Made by a program: the position numbers and the translations under genes. The notes under the pieces were generated by a model that saw nothing but the letters and a program-made list of their open reading frames with translations, searched no databases and was not told where the DNA came from. DNA of 64,000 nt from Phytophthora colocasiae (taxonomy: Eukaryota; Oomycota; Peronosporomycetes; Peronosporales; Peronosporaceae). Below, piece after piece: positions 49,855-60,743 of the stretch. Numbering within the stretch: the stretch's first letter is position 1; the number at the start of each line of letters is the position of its first letter. The DNA lies in NCBI GenBank assembly GCA_018806915.1, contig JAGKQI010000100.1:434001-498000 (forward strand), given 5' to 3'.

Positions 49855-50288
49855 GTAATGAAGAATGTATTAAGGTCGCCATCAGGTATGGCTCTTATCC
49901 CAATCTGGGTCGTGGTCATTTCTTGAAAACGCTTAACCCTACTGTCCAGCAATGCGTTCGAGAATCATGCACAGCGATTGAGACAGTTGAAGACTGCTTT
50001 TTATCGTGTCCAGCGCTTGAAGAGATGTGGCGATCTCTGTGGGCTCCATGGAGTCAAAAATTTTCTGCGGCATTGGATTGGCGGCTACTACTATTTACGA
50101 AACCGAGCGATCTTAAGCTCGTTCTTTGGCGAGTCCACACTGCAATTGTTTTTCACGCAACGTGGAGACTCCGAAATGATATACACTTTCGTGAAACACG
50201 AGTTGAGAGACCAAGCACACAAGTGGTGCTAGGTTCCTTCCGCAGACTGTCAATTCATCTACTCTCATGCGGAAAAGATTGGTGTTGA
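49855..50288 (+). pseudogene. LINE ORF2 C-terminal relic (zf-RVT), uninverted form
   Basis: A plus-strand frame (49785-50288) reads 'FLKTLNPTVQQCVRESCTAI', then 'VEDCFLSCPALEEMWRSLW' and ends 'LLSCGKDWC'. This Cys/His segment is the zinc-binding tail of L1-like ORF2. Only the tail is present, fused to unrelated upstream sequence that repeats 'YGSYPNLGRGH' from the membrane-segment DNA. Confidence 0.72.
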
Positions 50289-50873
50289 TGAGACCGTAGT
50301 CGTCGAAGTCGTTCGACAACTTAGTTTGGATCACCGTCCGCTGAAGTTTTACCTCCTCCTAAACATCGAATTTGGATTCCTAGCAAAGCGAGAATTCCGA
50401 TAACTGTTAATCAACTAATTTCTTCTTCTAACTGCACAGTCGTCCTCGAAAAGGCAAAAGCCATCAATCTTGTCAGTTGGTGACAAGATTGAAAGCTTTT
50501 GGTTGGTGACAAGATTGAAAGCTTTTGGCAGCACCATTTTCCATCGAGAAATGCAGGCTAGTCCGTATCCTGCTGCTCATGTTGGTTCGAGCATATCCTC
50601 GCACTGTACTTAGACAACTGAGAGATGATTCTGCTGGACATGCCTGCTTGATGGGATCGGCGCGCCTACTGGACCGGATCTGGCAGAATTGTGATCCCAG
50701 CACAGACGCACAAGATATTGAGATTTGTATCTGTAAAAATGAGGTGAGTGGTTGAAGTTTAGTTGTCAAACGATTCCCGAGTGAGATTTGGCAGTCACTT
50801 TAGTACGTCACTTCCGAATTGGACCGCAAGACCTCGATAAGGATGAACAACCCGACCACGACCCGTTCGCCCT
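50289..50873 (+). pseudogene. Ankyrin N-terminal relic and a 26-bp tandem duplication
   Basis: TTGGTGACAAGATTGAAAGC (first 20 bases of a 26-bp unit) is duplicated in tandem at 50477-50502 and 50503-50528; unit 5 has the same, units 1 and 3 have one copy. Around 50640-50750 the plus strand reads 'GHACLMGSARLLDRIWQNC', an AnkA-like N-terminal piece. No intact gene. Confidence 0.6.
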
Positions 50874-51188
50874 ACCATGAGTTAATGGGAGATCGCTGGG
50901 AAATTGTCCGACAAGTTGTGGGCTCGTGGGATCACCCCTGTTGTGATGCTTGTGGCAGCGGACGAGCGTGTTGATGCCATTCGTCACCCGTTACCGGCAC
51001 AAAAGCGCGTGAAGAACAAGGCAATGCTGGTCATCTGCGGCTCGAGGGCTGGTTTGATCGCCTCCACCACTCGTCTCGTGTATCTCACCACGACTCCAAA
51101 TGACTCAATCCCGGACGAATTACTGCGTCGACATAAAGCTGCTACGTACGTGGATGCAGTTCTCAACCCGACAGCCAGCCGGATGTGA
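50874..51188 (+). pseudogene. M24 peptidase-like remnant of unit 4
   Basis: Only the middle of the M24 domain remains ('GKLSDKLWARGITPVVMLVA' to 'HKAATYVDAVLNPTASRM'). Exon 1 and the first half of exon 2 are deleted, the 'HHQGG' block is deleted, and 'MSEWEI' is broken by a stop (ATGAGTTAATGG). Confidence 0.82.
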
Positions 51189-51531
51189 ATTTTGCCGCGT
51201 TCCGTCCAGTCAAAACCGTCAAACTTCAATTGCTGCTTGGTCGTGGTTCGTCTACAGGCCTTTCGCTATCACGTTCGACTCGTCGCATTTTTCGACTGTC
51301 ACATGTGGGCTGGCGTCCTATCCGAAAGTGATGATGCCACGTCGCTGGCGTCGGCGCTTTGAACATCGAGTTGGGTGCTTGGTGTCGAATCGTGTGGTGC
51401 CGGAGCAAACCTTCACGCGAGATACAGAGGAAGGAGTCTGCAGCGCGCTTTGCCGACGCATTCCTATCGGTAGATCGACGATCGCGCCGCGACATTCGCC
51501 CGTCAACTTTTCGGGACGATATACATGTGGT
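51189..51531. other. Tail of C segment 4, unrecognised
   Basis: 51185-51325 matches the C2 tail; 51340-51530 matches the C1 tail near 15285-15510. No gene is supported. Confidence 0.4.
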
Positions 51532-53247
51532 TTACATACCGGTGTCTGGGTATTGGTCCTCCAACCAGTCTAGGATATGAGGGTGTTTGTGCTCTCGCGC
51601 AAAGAGTTTCGCTGTGGTGGAACAATCCTCCGCGCCATGAGCTCGCAAGAACAGCAGAATTTCAAAGTGTTGGCGATCAACAGCGGAACCCATCGCCTCT
51701 CTTGTGAAACCTTCCGAGCGATTGAGCTGAAACCAACGCACTGATTTCAGGTGGCCATTACGTGCCGCATGGTTCATCGCTTTGGTCGTGCAGCCTTCCT
51801 CGCGGTTTTCGTGCAGCCACTTAACCACTGAAAGGTGCCCATTTTCAGCAGCCGAATCCATTGCGTCAGATGACCACTCCACCTTTTGTCGATCATGAAG
51901 CCATTGTAGCATCTCGAGGTTGCCATTGCGAGCCACCATGCTTGTGGTGGAGGGCAAGAAACACAAAGTAGGATAGTTTTGACGCAGCCACTTGACAATT
52001 TCAAGATGACCCATCGTAGCTGCCGATGTTAGAGCCCAATTCGTACAAGTCGGACCTCCACTCTCCCCATTTGTCTGCATATCTACGGCTAGCGCGTGGA
52101 GAAACTTCAGTACTTCGAAATGACCACTATTCGCTGCTCTATCCATAGCGCTCTGGCACGGTCTCTCGATTCCACCCAGAATCGATGGGAAAAGCTGATT
52201 GCCATATTGCTCGAGAAGCCATTCAATCACGTGCGAATGTCCGTACGCAGCAGCTTCGACCATCATCCGTTCAGGTTTACAAGCTAGGTCAGCCTCGCAT
52301 AGATACTCCAGAATGTGCAGGTGGCCCTGGTGAATAGCGTAAGTTGCTGCGAAGTGAGGGTACGATACTCCGCCACGCTCTAAAAGATACTCCACTACAT
52401 CCAAATGACCACCACCACATGCTGCTTGCACGGCTTCTCGTTCTCCTTCTATGGTCTCATTCTCTACGAGCCACTGGACCATATCCAACCGCCCAATCTT
52501 GCTGCTTCCTCTAAGGCTCTGTCTGATTCTCCACCAAAACATTGTTCAGAGATCCACTGTAACATTTCCATGTGACCCCCAATAGCAGCATCGTTTATAG
52601 ATGGAGGAGGAAGCAAGATCTCTGCTTCGTAAACTACATCGAGAAGCCATTGGACTAAGTTCATGTCGCCTTGCCGCACAGCAGACGACATCACATTATC
52701 CAAGTTCCTCGGAGCGTCAGGTGTGTTTTCATATAACCACTGAGCCATTTCTCCGTGCCCATATCTGATAGCAATCTCCGTATCATCTCGGCCCCAAAGA
52801 ATCACATTCCTTCCATCATCCACGTTAGGACGACCATACTCGAATAAATACTGCAGTATTTCCATCCGTCCATGACGAGCTGCTTCTTCCACCACCTTTT
52901 CATCCGCTGTACAACCAGAAAAATGTTCTATAACCCATTTCACAAAATTCAAATCTCCATACTCCACCACCGCCCGTAGAGACTTCGTGAACTGGAAGCG
53001 GTAATAATGGATGTCGGTGCGCAGATAGCGACAGAGAGACCAGTTTGTACCCTTTTCCATTGCAGGGTCACTGTTGTTGCCAGATCCGGTCCAGTAGACA
53101 CGTCGACCCCACCAAGCAGGCTTTGTCCAGTGGAATCAACACCGAACCATCCAGGAACGAAGAAATGAGGATACCGATATGACCCAATGCTGCGATGGCA
53201 GGAAACGGCTTCAGCGCGAGCTGGACGGCTGTCAACGTAGCTGACAT
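51532..53247 (-). pseudogene. AnkA5: ankyrin family A, two frameshifts
   Basis: ATG at 53247. One extra base near 53077 (TGTTGTTGCCAG for TGTTGTGCCAG) and one missing near 52500 (CAATCTTGCTGC for CAATCTTTGCTGC) break the frame; open pieces are 52464-53060 and 51532-52542. The C terminus is the family form ('LDWLEDQYPDTGM'). Otherwise complete and nearly identical to AnkA2. Both indels are single-base changes, so sequencing error is possible. Confidence 0.87.
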
Positions 53248-53367
53248 TATCCGACAGATATCTCTCTTTTTCTTACTTGATCTATTTCAGAAAATTAATT
53301 AGTGGTGTTGAGCATTTCCAGAAATATTTAAATTGAAACAATTTTCGACGGAAATAATTGTCTGGTA

Positions 53368-55253
53368 CAGTATTACGCAACCTAAATATTCTAAATAGGA
53401 GGTTATTCCTGCTCGAACTTCTCTCTCATTTGTCATTTTTACTCTACCAAATTCCCTCTGGCTAACGATTTCCTCACTAGCGATGGCAGCTCCACTTCCT
53501 GAGCAACACAAGCAAGTACGCACAACCTTCACCAACGCTCAACGTCTCGAAATCTGCGCCTACAAAGAGCAGAATCCCAGTGTCACACAGAGTCAATTGG
53601 CCACTTGGGCCCAAGAGACCTTCGAACTGCCACGCAAACCGTCGCAAGCCATGATCTCCAAACTCCTCAAAAGGAAACTCGATCTGGAGAATATGACTAC
53701 TGAGGAGTTGGTCTGCAAGTCACGCCGTACCGTGCGGTTCCCGAAACTGGACGCTGCACTTGCTCGATGGGTTGCATTCTGTGAAGAGAGTGGGGTCCCA
53801 GTGACGGGGGAATCCATCCGAGTGAAGGCCGCGAGGTTCGCGGAGATTCTGGAAATTGATACCCCCTTGACTTTCTCGAACGGATGGCTGTACAAATTCA
53901 ACGAACGTCACGGCTTCGGCGGCCAACGAGCTACGAAAGACAGTAAAGAAAGAGTCTGTGGAACAAGCAGTGGGTGAAGTCCTGCAACGACTACGGGACT
54001 TCGAGCCGAGAGACGTTTTCAGTATGGACGAAACGGGGTTGTTGTTCACGATGTTCCCAGACCGCAACAGGACGTGGGGGGCCAAACGCTTGACCATCGG
54101 GCTGACGTGTAATAGTGACGGGTCGGAGAAGTTGCCACCGCTTTTCATCGGTAAAGCGGAGAGACCGAGAGGGTTCACGAACTCAACCGCGTTGGAAATG
54201 AACTATTTGCACAATGCCAATGGGTTGATGACGCGTGAGATCTTCTCCAAGTGGCTGAAGGACGTGAATTCCAGATTCAGAGAGCAGCAGCGCAAGTGTT
54301 TATTGGTCGTGGATAGTGTGGCTGTTCATGCTGGTTTTGACGCTGGAGGACTGAGTAACGTTGAGGTGATTTTTCTTCCACCTGGAACTCCAGTCAACTT
54401 ACAGCCTCTAGCAGCTGGAATCGTTCCCGCTTTCAAGAAACGCTACCGACGACGACAGATCCAGCATGCGCTGGACCAACTGGATGCGGATGCAGACGTG
54501 AACACTGTCGCGAGGTTTGATAGTGTGGGTGTGAAGCAGGCGATGTCGTGGTGCATCGAGTGCTGGAACGCAGTGCCGTCTGTAGTAATCAGAAATTCAT
54601 GGCATGAGGCTGGTTTGGTACCTACAGAGAACGTCAATATCGAATTTCGCAGGGAGGAGGACGCTATCTCGGAAGAACTATCTCTGATGCTATCGTGGCT
54701 GCATGTGGCGCATCCACTGACAGTGGAGGACCTCGTGAGTTTACCAGAAGAGAGTGTGATCATGGATGTTCCGACGGACGAAGATTTCTGTACCTTTGTG
54801 GAGTCTGTGAGGGTGGCCAGTCAACAGCCAGTTCCTAAAGCAGCAGTGGTTGATGGAGGTTTGAGTGTAGAGGAACTGAAGGAACATCTCATGTGGATCG
54901 CCAAACTGCTCATTTATGCTGACGAGAAAGGAGTATCAGCAGAATCAGTGAGTGGCATGCGTGTTCTGCAACGAGACTTCCGAGACAAACTCAATAAGAA
55001 ACAGATTGGGAGGAACTAACAAGAGGGATGTACATGTATCACATGTGATGTGATGAGAAGCTTGTAAACTTTACAATGTAAAGCATACTGAGTTCCTTGG
55101 GTTGAAACATCCTTTGTAGTTGTTATCTCGTCCGACCTAGATCATCGCAGTAGCTGTGGAGCATGATCCTAGCCATAGGACATAACTGCAAAGTGCCCAT
55201 GGTCAACAGTATAATTGCTGTGAGGGGAAATCGTTAGCCAGAGGGAATTTGGT
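53368..55253 (+). mobile_element. Pogo/Tigger-like transposon T5, 3' end truncated
   Basis: CAGTATTACGCAACC starts at 53368 after TA. The 3' end is the shared truncation after AATTTGGT (55246-55253). Confidence 0.85.
53483..55019 (+). pseudogene. T5 pogo-like transposase, frameshifted
   Basis: ATG at 53483. A 4-nt insertion near 53947 (AAAGAAAGAGTC for AAAGAGTC) breaks the frame after the second DNA-binding region (164 aa). The rest is open from 53958 (GTG, equivalent of an internal Met) to 55019. The DDE_1 core has 'FSMDETG', 'VVDSVAVHAG' and 'LQPLAAGIV'. Closest to T3 in variants. Confidence 0.87.
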
Positions 55254-55582
55254 GGGGTTTTCTTATGCAACCAACCAAACAAAAACCTCCTCTGAGCTTT
55301 GTATTAGGAGCAAAGTAAAAAACTACAACAATGACACAAGATGCTTAGCAACTCTAAAAGCCTTTGAAGAAGATTTTCGCGCATATGCAGGAAAGCAGCA
55401 ATATAATGCTTGTTTGCCTTCGCGAGAGCCCGACACAAATGCCGGAACTTCCTAGTGGCACCAATAATATTCATGTAGGCAATCTATTGAAGTATTGTTG
55501 CCTTGAAGTGAACTTTTTTTATTTTTTCTGGAAGTAATGTCGATCTCAGCAAATAATTCGATTAAAACTGCTGAGCAAGTAG
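55254..55582. other. Unit spacer between T5 and AnkB5
   Basis: No gene is seen. Same as the other spacers but with about 100 bp missing near 55500 compared with unit 4. TTTATT near 55518 could be the AnkB5 poly(A) signal (minus strand). Confidence 0.6.
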
Positions 55583-55843
55583 TCAATCCACTCCGTCAGC
55601 AAATAAGGGTTCCGCAACACTCAGCTCGAACTCGTGCCGGTGGTGAACGTACGCCCATTCCGCAAACTCGAATCGCTTATTATGTGTAGCAACAAGAGCC
55701 TTCTTCAGAGTCTCAATTAAGTAGCACTCACGACAATTCTGGTACAAAAACCACAAAACACCAAAGTGGGAACAGTACGCTAACACATCGTTTGCACAAT
55801 CCACTGCAGTAATTCGACAAAGCTCAGGTTGACGAGAATAAAG

Positions 55844-56073
55844 AAATGGAATGGGTGATTCTCGCGCCTCGCGCTGTTGTCTGCTGTAGTGCCTCGCACT
55901 AGGTAAGATTGAGAATGAATAAAGGTTGGTGTTGCTAGCTACCTATCTGTCTTGGTTAGCTAACTGTGTGGTAGTTTCTTGTAGGTTTCTGCGTTGGTTG
56001 CTGGTGCCAGGGAGTTGCTGGCGCCAAGGAGTTGCTGGCGCAATACGGTCGGTCGCACGTGCGACTTCCAACA
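55844..56073 (-). repeat. Copia 3' LTR (230 bp)
   Basis: Read on the minus strand it starts TGTTGGAAGTCGC and ends TTCCATTT. It differs from the other LTR at three bases. Confidence 0.93.
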
Positions 56074-56097
56074 CTCCTCCTCGACAGCAACAATGTC

Positions 56098-59000
56098 TTA
56101 GGCGAACAGCTTCAGCATGGCAACATTGCGTCCATGGAGCGTAGCACCGAGGGGTTTGGTGAGAATGTCGGCCTTCATCTCCGTCGTAGGGCAGTAGCGC
56201 ACTTCAACGTCCTTGCTGCGAACGGCATCTCGAATGAAGTGAAACTTGATGTTAATGTGTTTCATGCGTGCCGTCGTGACATCATTCTCCATGTTTTTGA
56301 TGGCGCTTTGGTTGTCGATGTGCAAGATGACGTTGTCGTTCTTGCTCAAATCAAGCTCATCGAGTAATTGTTTTACCCACAGGCAGTCTTGGCACTGCAG
56401 TAGCCCCTACGATGTATTCAGCTTCAGCCGTTGACAAGGCCACTGTAGACTGCTTCTTGCTGTACCAAGCGATTGGCATGTCGTTCAGTACCAGAGGCCA
56501 CCTGACGTGGACTTAGCTTCCTTGTCGCCAGCCCAGTCAGCGTCGCTGGAAAATGGATGCCTTAGCATGTTGTCGCGGTCGCTTGAGGGCGTGGGAATGC
56601 AAGCTTCAACATACGAGAGCCTTGCAGATAACGGAGTACTCGTTTGACAGCTGTCCAGTGAGCTGTAGTCGGGGAAGAAACGAATCGAGCGAGATAGTTC
56701 ACTGCCATGGTGATATCTGGTCGTGTGCAAGTGCTCAGCCATAGCAGGGGAGCCAATTGTCTCTCGCATGACATCTGTGCTGAAGAAGGGCTCGCTGTCT
56801 GTTGCTTGCAATGCTCGAGTCGATTCCATAGGGGTGGTAACTGGGCGACAGTTTTCCATGCCAAGTTTTGCCAGTAGTTGATCAATATTCGCTGTTTGTT
56901 GTAGGTAGATGCCTGAGTCAGTTTGCTCGATGCAGATACCCAAAGCACTTCTTGGCTTCGCCCATATCCTTGATTTGAAACTGGTTGCCGAGCATCTTCA
57001 TTGTCCAGTTCTGTATCGGAGCTGCGCTGACTGACGACGACCACGTCGTCGACGTACAGCCCCAGCACTGTCAGCTTGCCGTCGGATCTCCGGAAATACA
57101 GACATGGGTCGAGCTTGCTTCGCATGAAGCCTAACTCAAGTAGGTAGTTGTGGATCTCGTCATTCCAGAGTTTACCGCTTTGCTTCAGGCCATAAAGGCT
57201 CTTTAGCAGCCGAAGCGACTTGCCCTTTGGCAGTTTTAGACCTTCTGGCGCTCGCATGTAGATGGCACGATCCAACATAGCTCGCAGATACGCATTTGGT
57301 ACGTCCTTGACGAATTATGGCGTGCCAAAGTGCTGCTAAGGCAACAATCAGGCGTAGACTAGCGATCTTTAAGACAGGTGCGAAGGTTTCTCCGAAGTCA
57401 ATGCCATACTTCTGGTTAAAACCGCGCGCAACAAGTCTCGCCTTGAATCGCTCGAGTTCACCCTTGTTGTCGAACTTCAGCTTAAACACCCACTTCGAAG
57501 TGATCAGGTTTCCGTCGCTGGGTGTGTCGACAACTTCCCAAGTTGCATTGTCAGCAATAGCTCGAAGCTCCTCCTGCATTGCTTTTTCCCATTCGTGCCA
57601 GTGTGGGCTGCTTCTCGCCTCCTTCACGGTAGTTGGCTCCTTGATGTGCCCACTTTCAAGTAGTGTTGCTAGTGCAGTTCCGTTTTGGAGTGACACAGTA
57701 AGTAGTGCGGTCACGGGAGCCGTAAACTCATCGATGAAGGACTGTGGCAGGGAAAAGTCGTCGTTTGGAATTGGTCGAGCTCCGCGATTCATACCGAAGA
57801 CTCGCTGGATAGCGCGTGCGCTCAGCTCGTGGTTGTCCCCATCTCCTATGTGCTGGGAGTTGCTGGTTCCAGTTTGATCGACACCGTTGTTGTCTTTGTT
57901 GTTAGCATCTGCTTGTGCGTGGTCGACTTCAGCAGTCTCACCGCTGTTTTGTTCATCGTCGACAGCATCCATATATCGCCTTACAGCTCGTGCATCAATG
58001 CGATCAATATTTTGAATATGCGTAGTCGATACGATACGCTTGGTGCGCGGGATGAACACCTTGTACGCCTTCTTCTGGGGATCGACGCCGATGATGACGC
58101 CCTTTTCGGCGCGCTTTTTCGCTGACCTTTTCGTCGCATGAGAGATATGGCTGGTACACTTAGCTCCAAACCGCAGTATATGCGAGACGTTCGGTGTTTT
58201 GCCTGACAGTGCCTCGATCGGTGATGCGTGGTCTGCATTTGATCTGGTTGGTAGGTAGTTGCGGATGTAGCTGGCGTAGAGAACTGCATCGCCCCAGAAG
58301 CGCTGAGGTAGAGCAGAGGCCCATAGCATTGCTCTGGCTGAGTCCATTACCGTTCTGTGAAATCGCTCTGCTTTGCCATTCGAGGAAGACATTCCGGCCT
58401 CAGTTGATTGGTGTCGAATTCCGCGATTCAACAGAAAACGATCAAGCCGAGCACTTCCAAACTCGCCACCACCATCAGATCTGAGAACCTTCACAGTGAT
58501 GTCATTCTGGCGTTCAAATTCGTTTTATGAAATCCTCCAGATGTCCTTCTGCATCGCTCTTCTTGTGTAAGAGAGTAGAGCCGATTGAAGTTGGTGGCAT
58601 GGTCCACGATAGTTAAAGGTGCTTGTGACCAAGACGATCTGGTGTCATGTCAGTCTTCAGGTCAACACACAGTGTTGCACCAGGTTCATCGGTCGGGGCT
58701 GATGTAGATGTATCGTGATGATTTTTAGCTCGACGGGCTTGCTTTGCTTCTGCGCAGTTCATGCAGAAATTCACCTTTCGGTTCGAGGCAGTCATACCGT
58801 GAACGAGTTTCTTGTCGATCATTCGAACAAGATCTTGATAATTCACGTGGCCGAGTCGGTCATGCCACTGCTGGAGCGTGGATGATGTCATCGCAGCAAA
58901 TGAGGCTGCACCTTGCTCAATTCCAGTAGACCAAAGGTTGTTTTGTTGGAGACCGTCCTACCTCTGCGAGAACCTTGCCGGTTTTGCTGCGGATGACACA

Positions 59001-60509
59001 TTTTTCCTTCTCATCAAAGGTACACGAAATGCCTCTCTTACTGAGCTGGCCAACCGAAATTAAGTTGTGATCGATCTCCTTCGCAAAGTACACGTTCTCC
59101 AGCAATATCGTGCGCTTGACTCCTTCAGCTGTCACAGTGACGACAGCACTACCTCGCTCTGTAGCCGGAATAGTGTTTCCATTTGTGACTCGAACAGACA
59201 GATAAGCTGGCTCAAGCGCGAAAAGCTGGTCACGGTCATTGCACAAGTGGTGGGTAGCGCCTGAATCCACTGTCCATGATCCATCGTGTTCGGCCGACTT
59301 GGCGTCGCGTGCAGCCATCCAAATGTAGGCTTCGTCGTCAGAGTCACTTGCCTCAGTAGCAGTAGCCAAATGAGCGTCTCCGCTGGACGCCATTCGTTTA
59401 GCCTGTTCCACGACAGGGCACGAGAAAATTTTGTGTCCAGGCTGTCCACATACATGACAGCGTATTTCACCCCGATTTCCAGTAGCAGCGAACGCTTGGC
59501 CATTATTTTGCTGAGGTTTCGGCTTGCCAGAGTTTTCACCATTGTTTCCGTGGTCGTTGGAGCGGTTGTTGCGATCGTGATTGCGATATCCATGCTGTTT
59601 ATTGCCATCTTGACGTTTCTTTCTCTGCACACCGCATTTGCGACCGTCACCCTTCAATTTGTAAAGCAAGCGCTTCATTCGGTCGGTCTCCTCAACGTAG
59701 TCTGTGGCTTCGTCCGAGATCGAAGACAATAGTGTAGGGGCAAGCTCAGGACACGCGTTGTTGCCAAAAACTTCCATGACGAGTTTGGTCTGGTCGCCCT
59801 CCATGAGACTTTCGATGAAGTTTAAGTACTCCAAGTAGTCATGCCACGAATCGCCTTCACGCTTGACGCATTTCATCTTTGTGCTGAGTTCAAGTTGGCT
59901 AAGTTTGCAGCCAAACTCAATACGCAACGCACGTTTCACTTCCTGAGTATGGCATATCTTCTCCTTCATGGCGTTGTCGCCACTCTGCGTTTTTCTTGTG
60001 GTAGTGCCTGGATGCGTTCCCTTCTAAGAAGTTGACGATTATCGAGGCCTTGGACTCATCAGTCCATGTTGGGCCATTCACGAGGCCTTCCGTTCTGACT
60101 GCATGCTCGAACTCATTGCTGAAGTTTTCGAAACCAGCACCAAGACCCGGGTAAACCTCGTTTCCCTTAAAGTTTGGGCAACGCACATCCTTGATCTTAG
60201 GTTCTTTGGCGTTGGGGGAGCTGTTACCATGCTGGTGTCCGACATTGTGGGGATTCTGGTGTCGAGTTGCGTCCTCATCGCCACAAGCTCGCTTTGAAGC
60301 TGTCTGATTTGCTGCAGTTGGCTGTGTATCTCCATGTTTTCACGTTCGGACTGATCGAAGTGAAGGTCTTCAGGCAGTCCTAGCGCGTTCGGTCGTAGAC
60401 CTTCACGCGCACCAGCAAAGACGTCAGCACCTCGTGCATTTGTGTCTTCGCCTTGTTCTTCGACGTCGCCTCGCGTATGGTCGAAATTGCCACTCGCAGT
60501 TGGGCTCAT
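56098..60509 (-). pseudogene. Copia gag-pol polyprotein, multiple frameshifts
   Basis: Presumed gag ATG at 60509 ('MSPTASGNFDHTRGD'). Domains in order: gag with CCHC knuckle 'CHVCGQPGHKIFSC' (58917-59969); protease 'VDSGATHHL' near 59265; pre-integrase HHCC ('WHDRLGHVNYQDL', 'CMNCAEAKQ', 58613-58891); integrase core ('LRSDGGGEF', '[10 protein letters not shown]', 57172-58494); reverse transcriptase ('[14 protein letters not shown]', then YVDD near 57045); RNase H ('ILHIDNQSAIKNMEND', 56098-56349). The frame changes near 60180, 59965, 58900, 58500, 57290, 56950 and 56400. One frame would normally encode it all. Confidence 0.9.
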
Positions 60510-60513
60510 AACC
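60502..60513 (-). promoter_or_regulatory. Copia primer-binding site, tRNA-iMet anticodon-arm type
   Basis: On the minus strand GGTTATGAGCCC follows the 5' LTR directly. It is complementary to GGGCTCATAACC of the initiator tRNA-Met anticodon stem-loop (known from yeast), as in Drosophila copia, which uses a half-tRNA primer. The presumed gag ATG (60507-60509) lies inside it. Confidence 0.65.
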
Positions 60514-60743
60514 AAATGGAATGGTTGATTCTCGCGCCTCGCGCTGTTGTCCGCTGTAGTGCCTCGCACTAGGTAATATTGAGAATGAATAAAGGTTGGT
60601 GTTGCTAGCTACCTATCTGTCTTGGTTAGCTAACTGTGTGGTAGTTTCTTGTAGGTTTCTGCGTTGGTTGCTGGTGCCAGGGAGTTGCTGGCGCCAAGGA
60701 GTTGCTGGCGCAATACGGTCGGTCGCACGTGCGACTTCCAACA
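60514..60743 (-). repeat. Copia 5' LTR (230 bp)
   Basis: Same sequence as 55844-56073 apart from three bases. The end adjoining the internal region is TTCCATTT, not the usual ...CA. It is followed directly by the primer-binding site. Confidence 0.93.

Larger units (their letters stand above)
55844..60743 (-). mobile_element. Ty1/Copia LTR retrotransposon, complete but mutated
   Basis: Flanked by a 5-bp duplication TAAAG (55839-55843 and 60744-60748) inside AnkB5. Two 230-bp LTRs differ at three positions, so the insertion is recent. The minus strand holds the primer-binding site, gag, protease, integrase, reverse transcriptase and RNase H in Copia order, and a purine tract (GAGGAGGAG, complement of 56074-56082) before the 3' LTR. 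Several frameshifts disable the proteins. Confidence 0.94.

Noticed and set aside
49785..50288. A 167-aa protein-coding gene
   Set aside because: The frame is a LINE ORF2 tail fused to unrelated sequence; only the zinc-binding end of a reverse transcriptase is present.
52464..53060. Separate 198-aa ankyrin gene
   Set aside because: It is the middle of AnkA5 between two single-base indels, not an independent gene.
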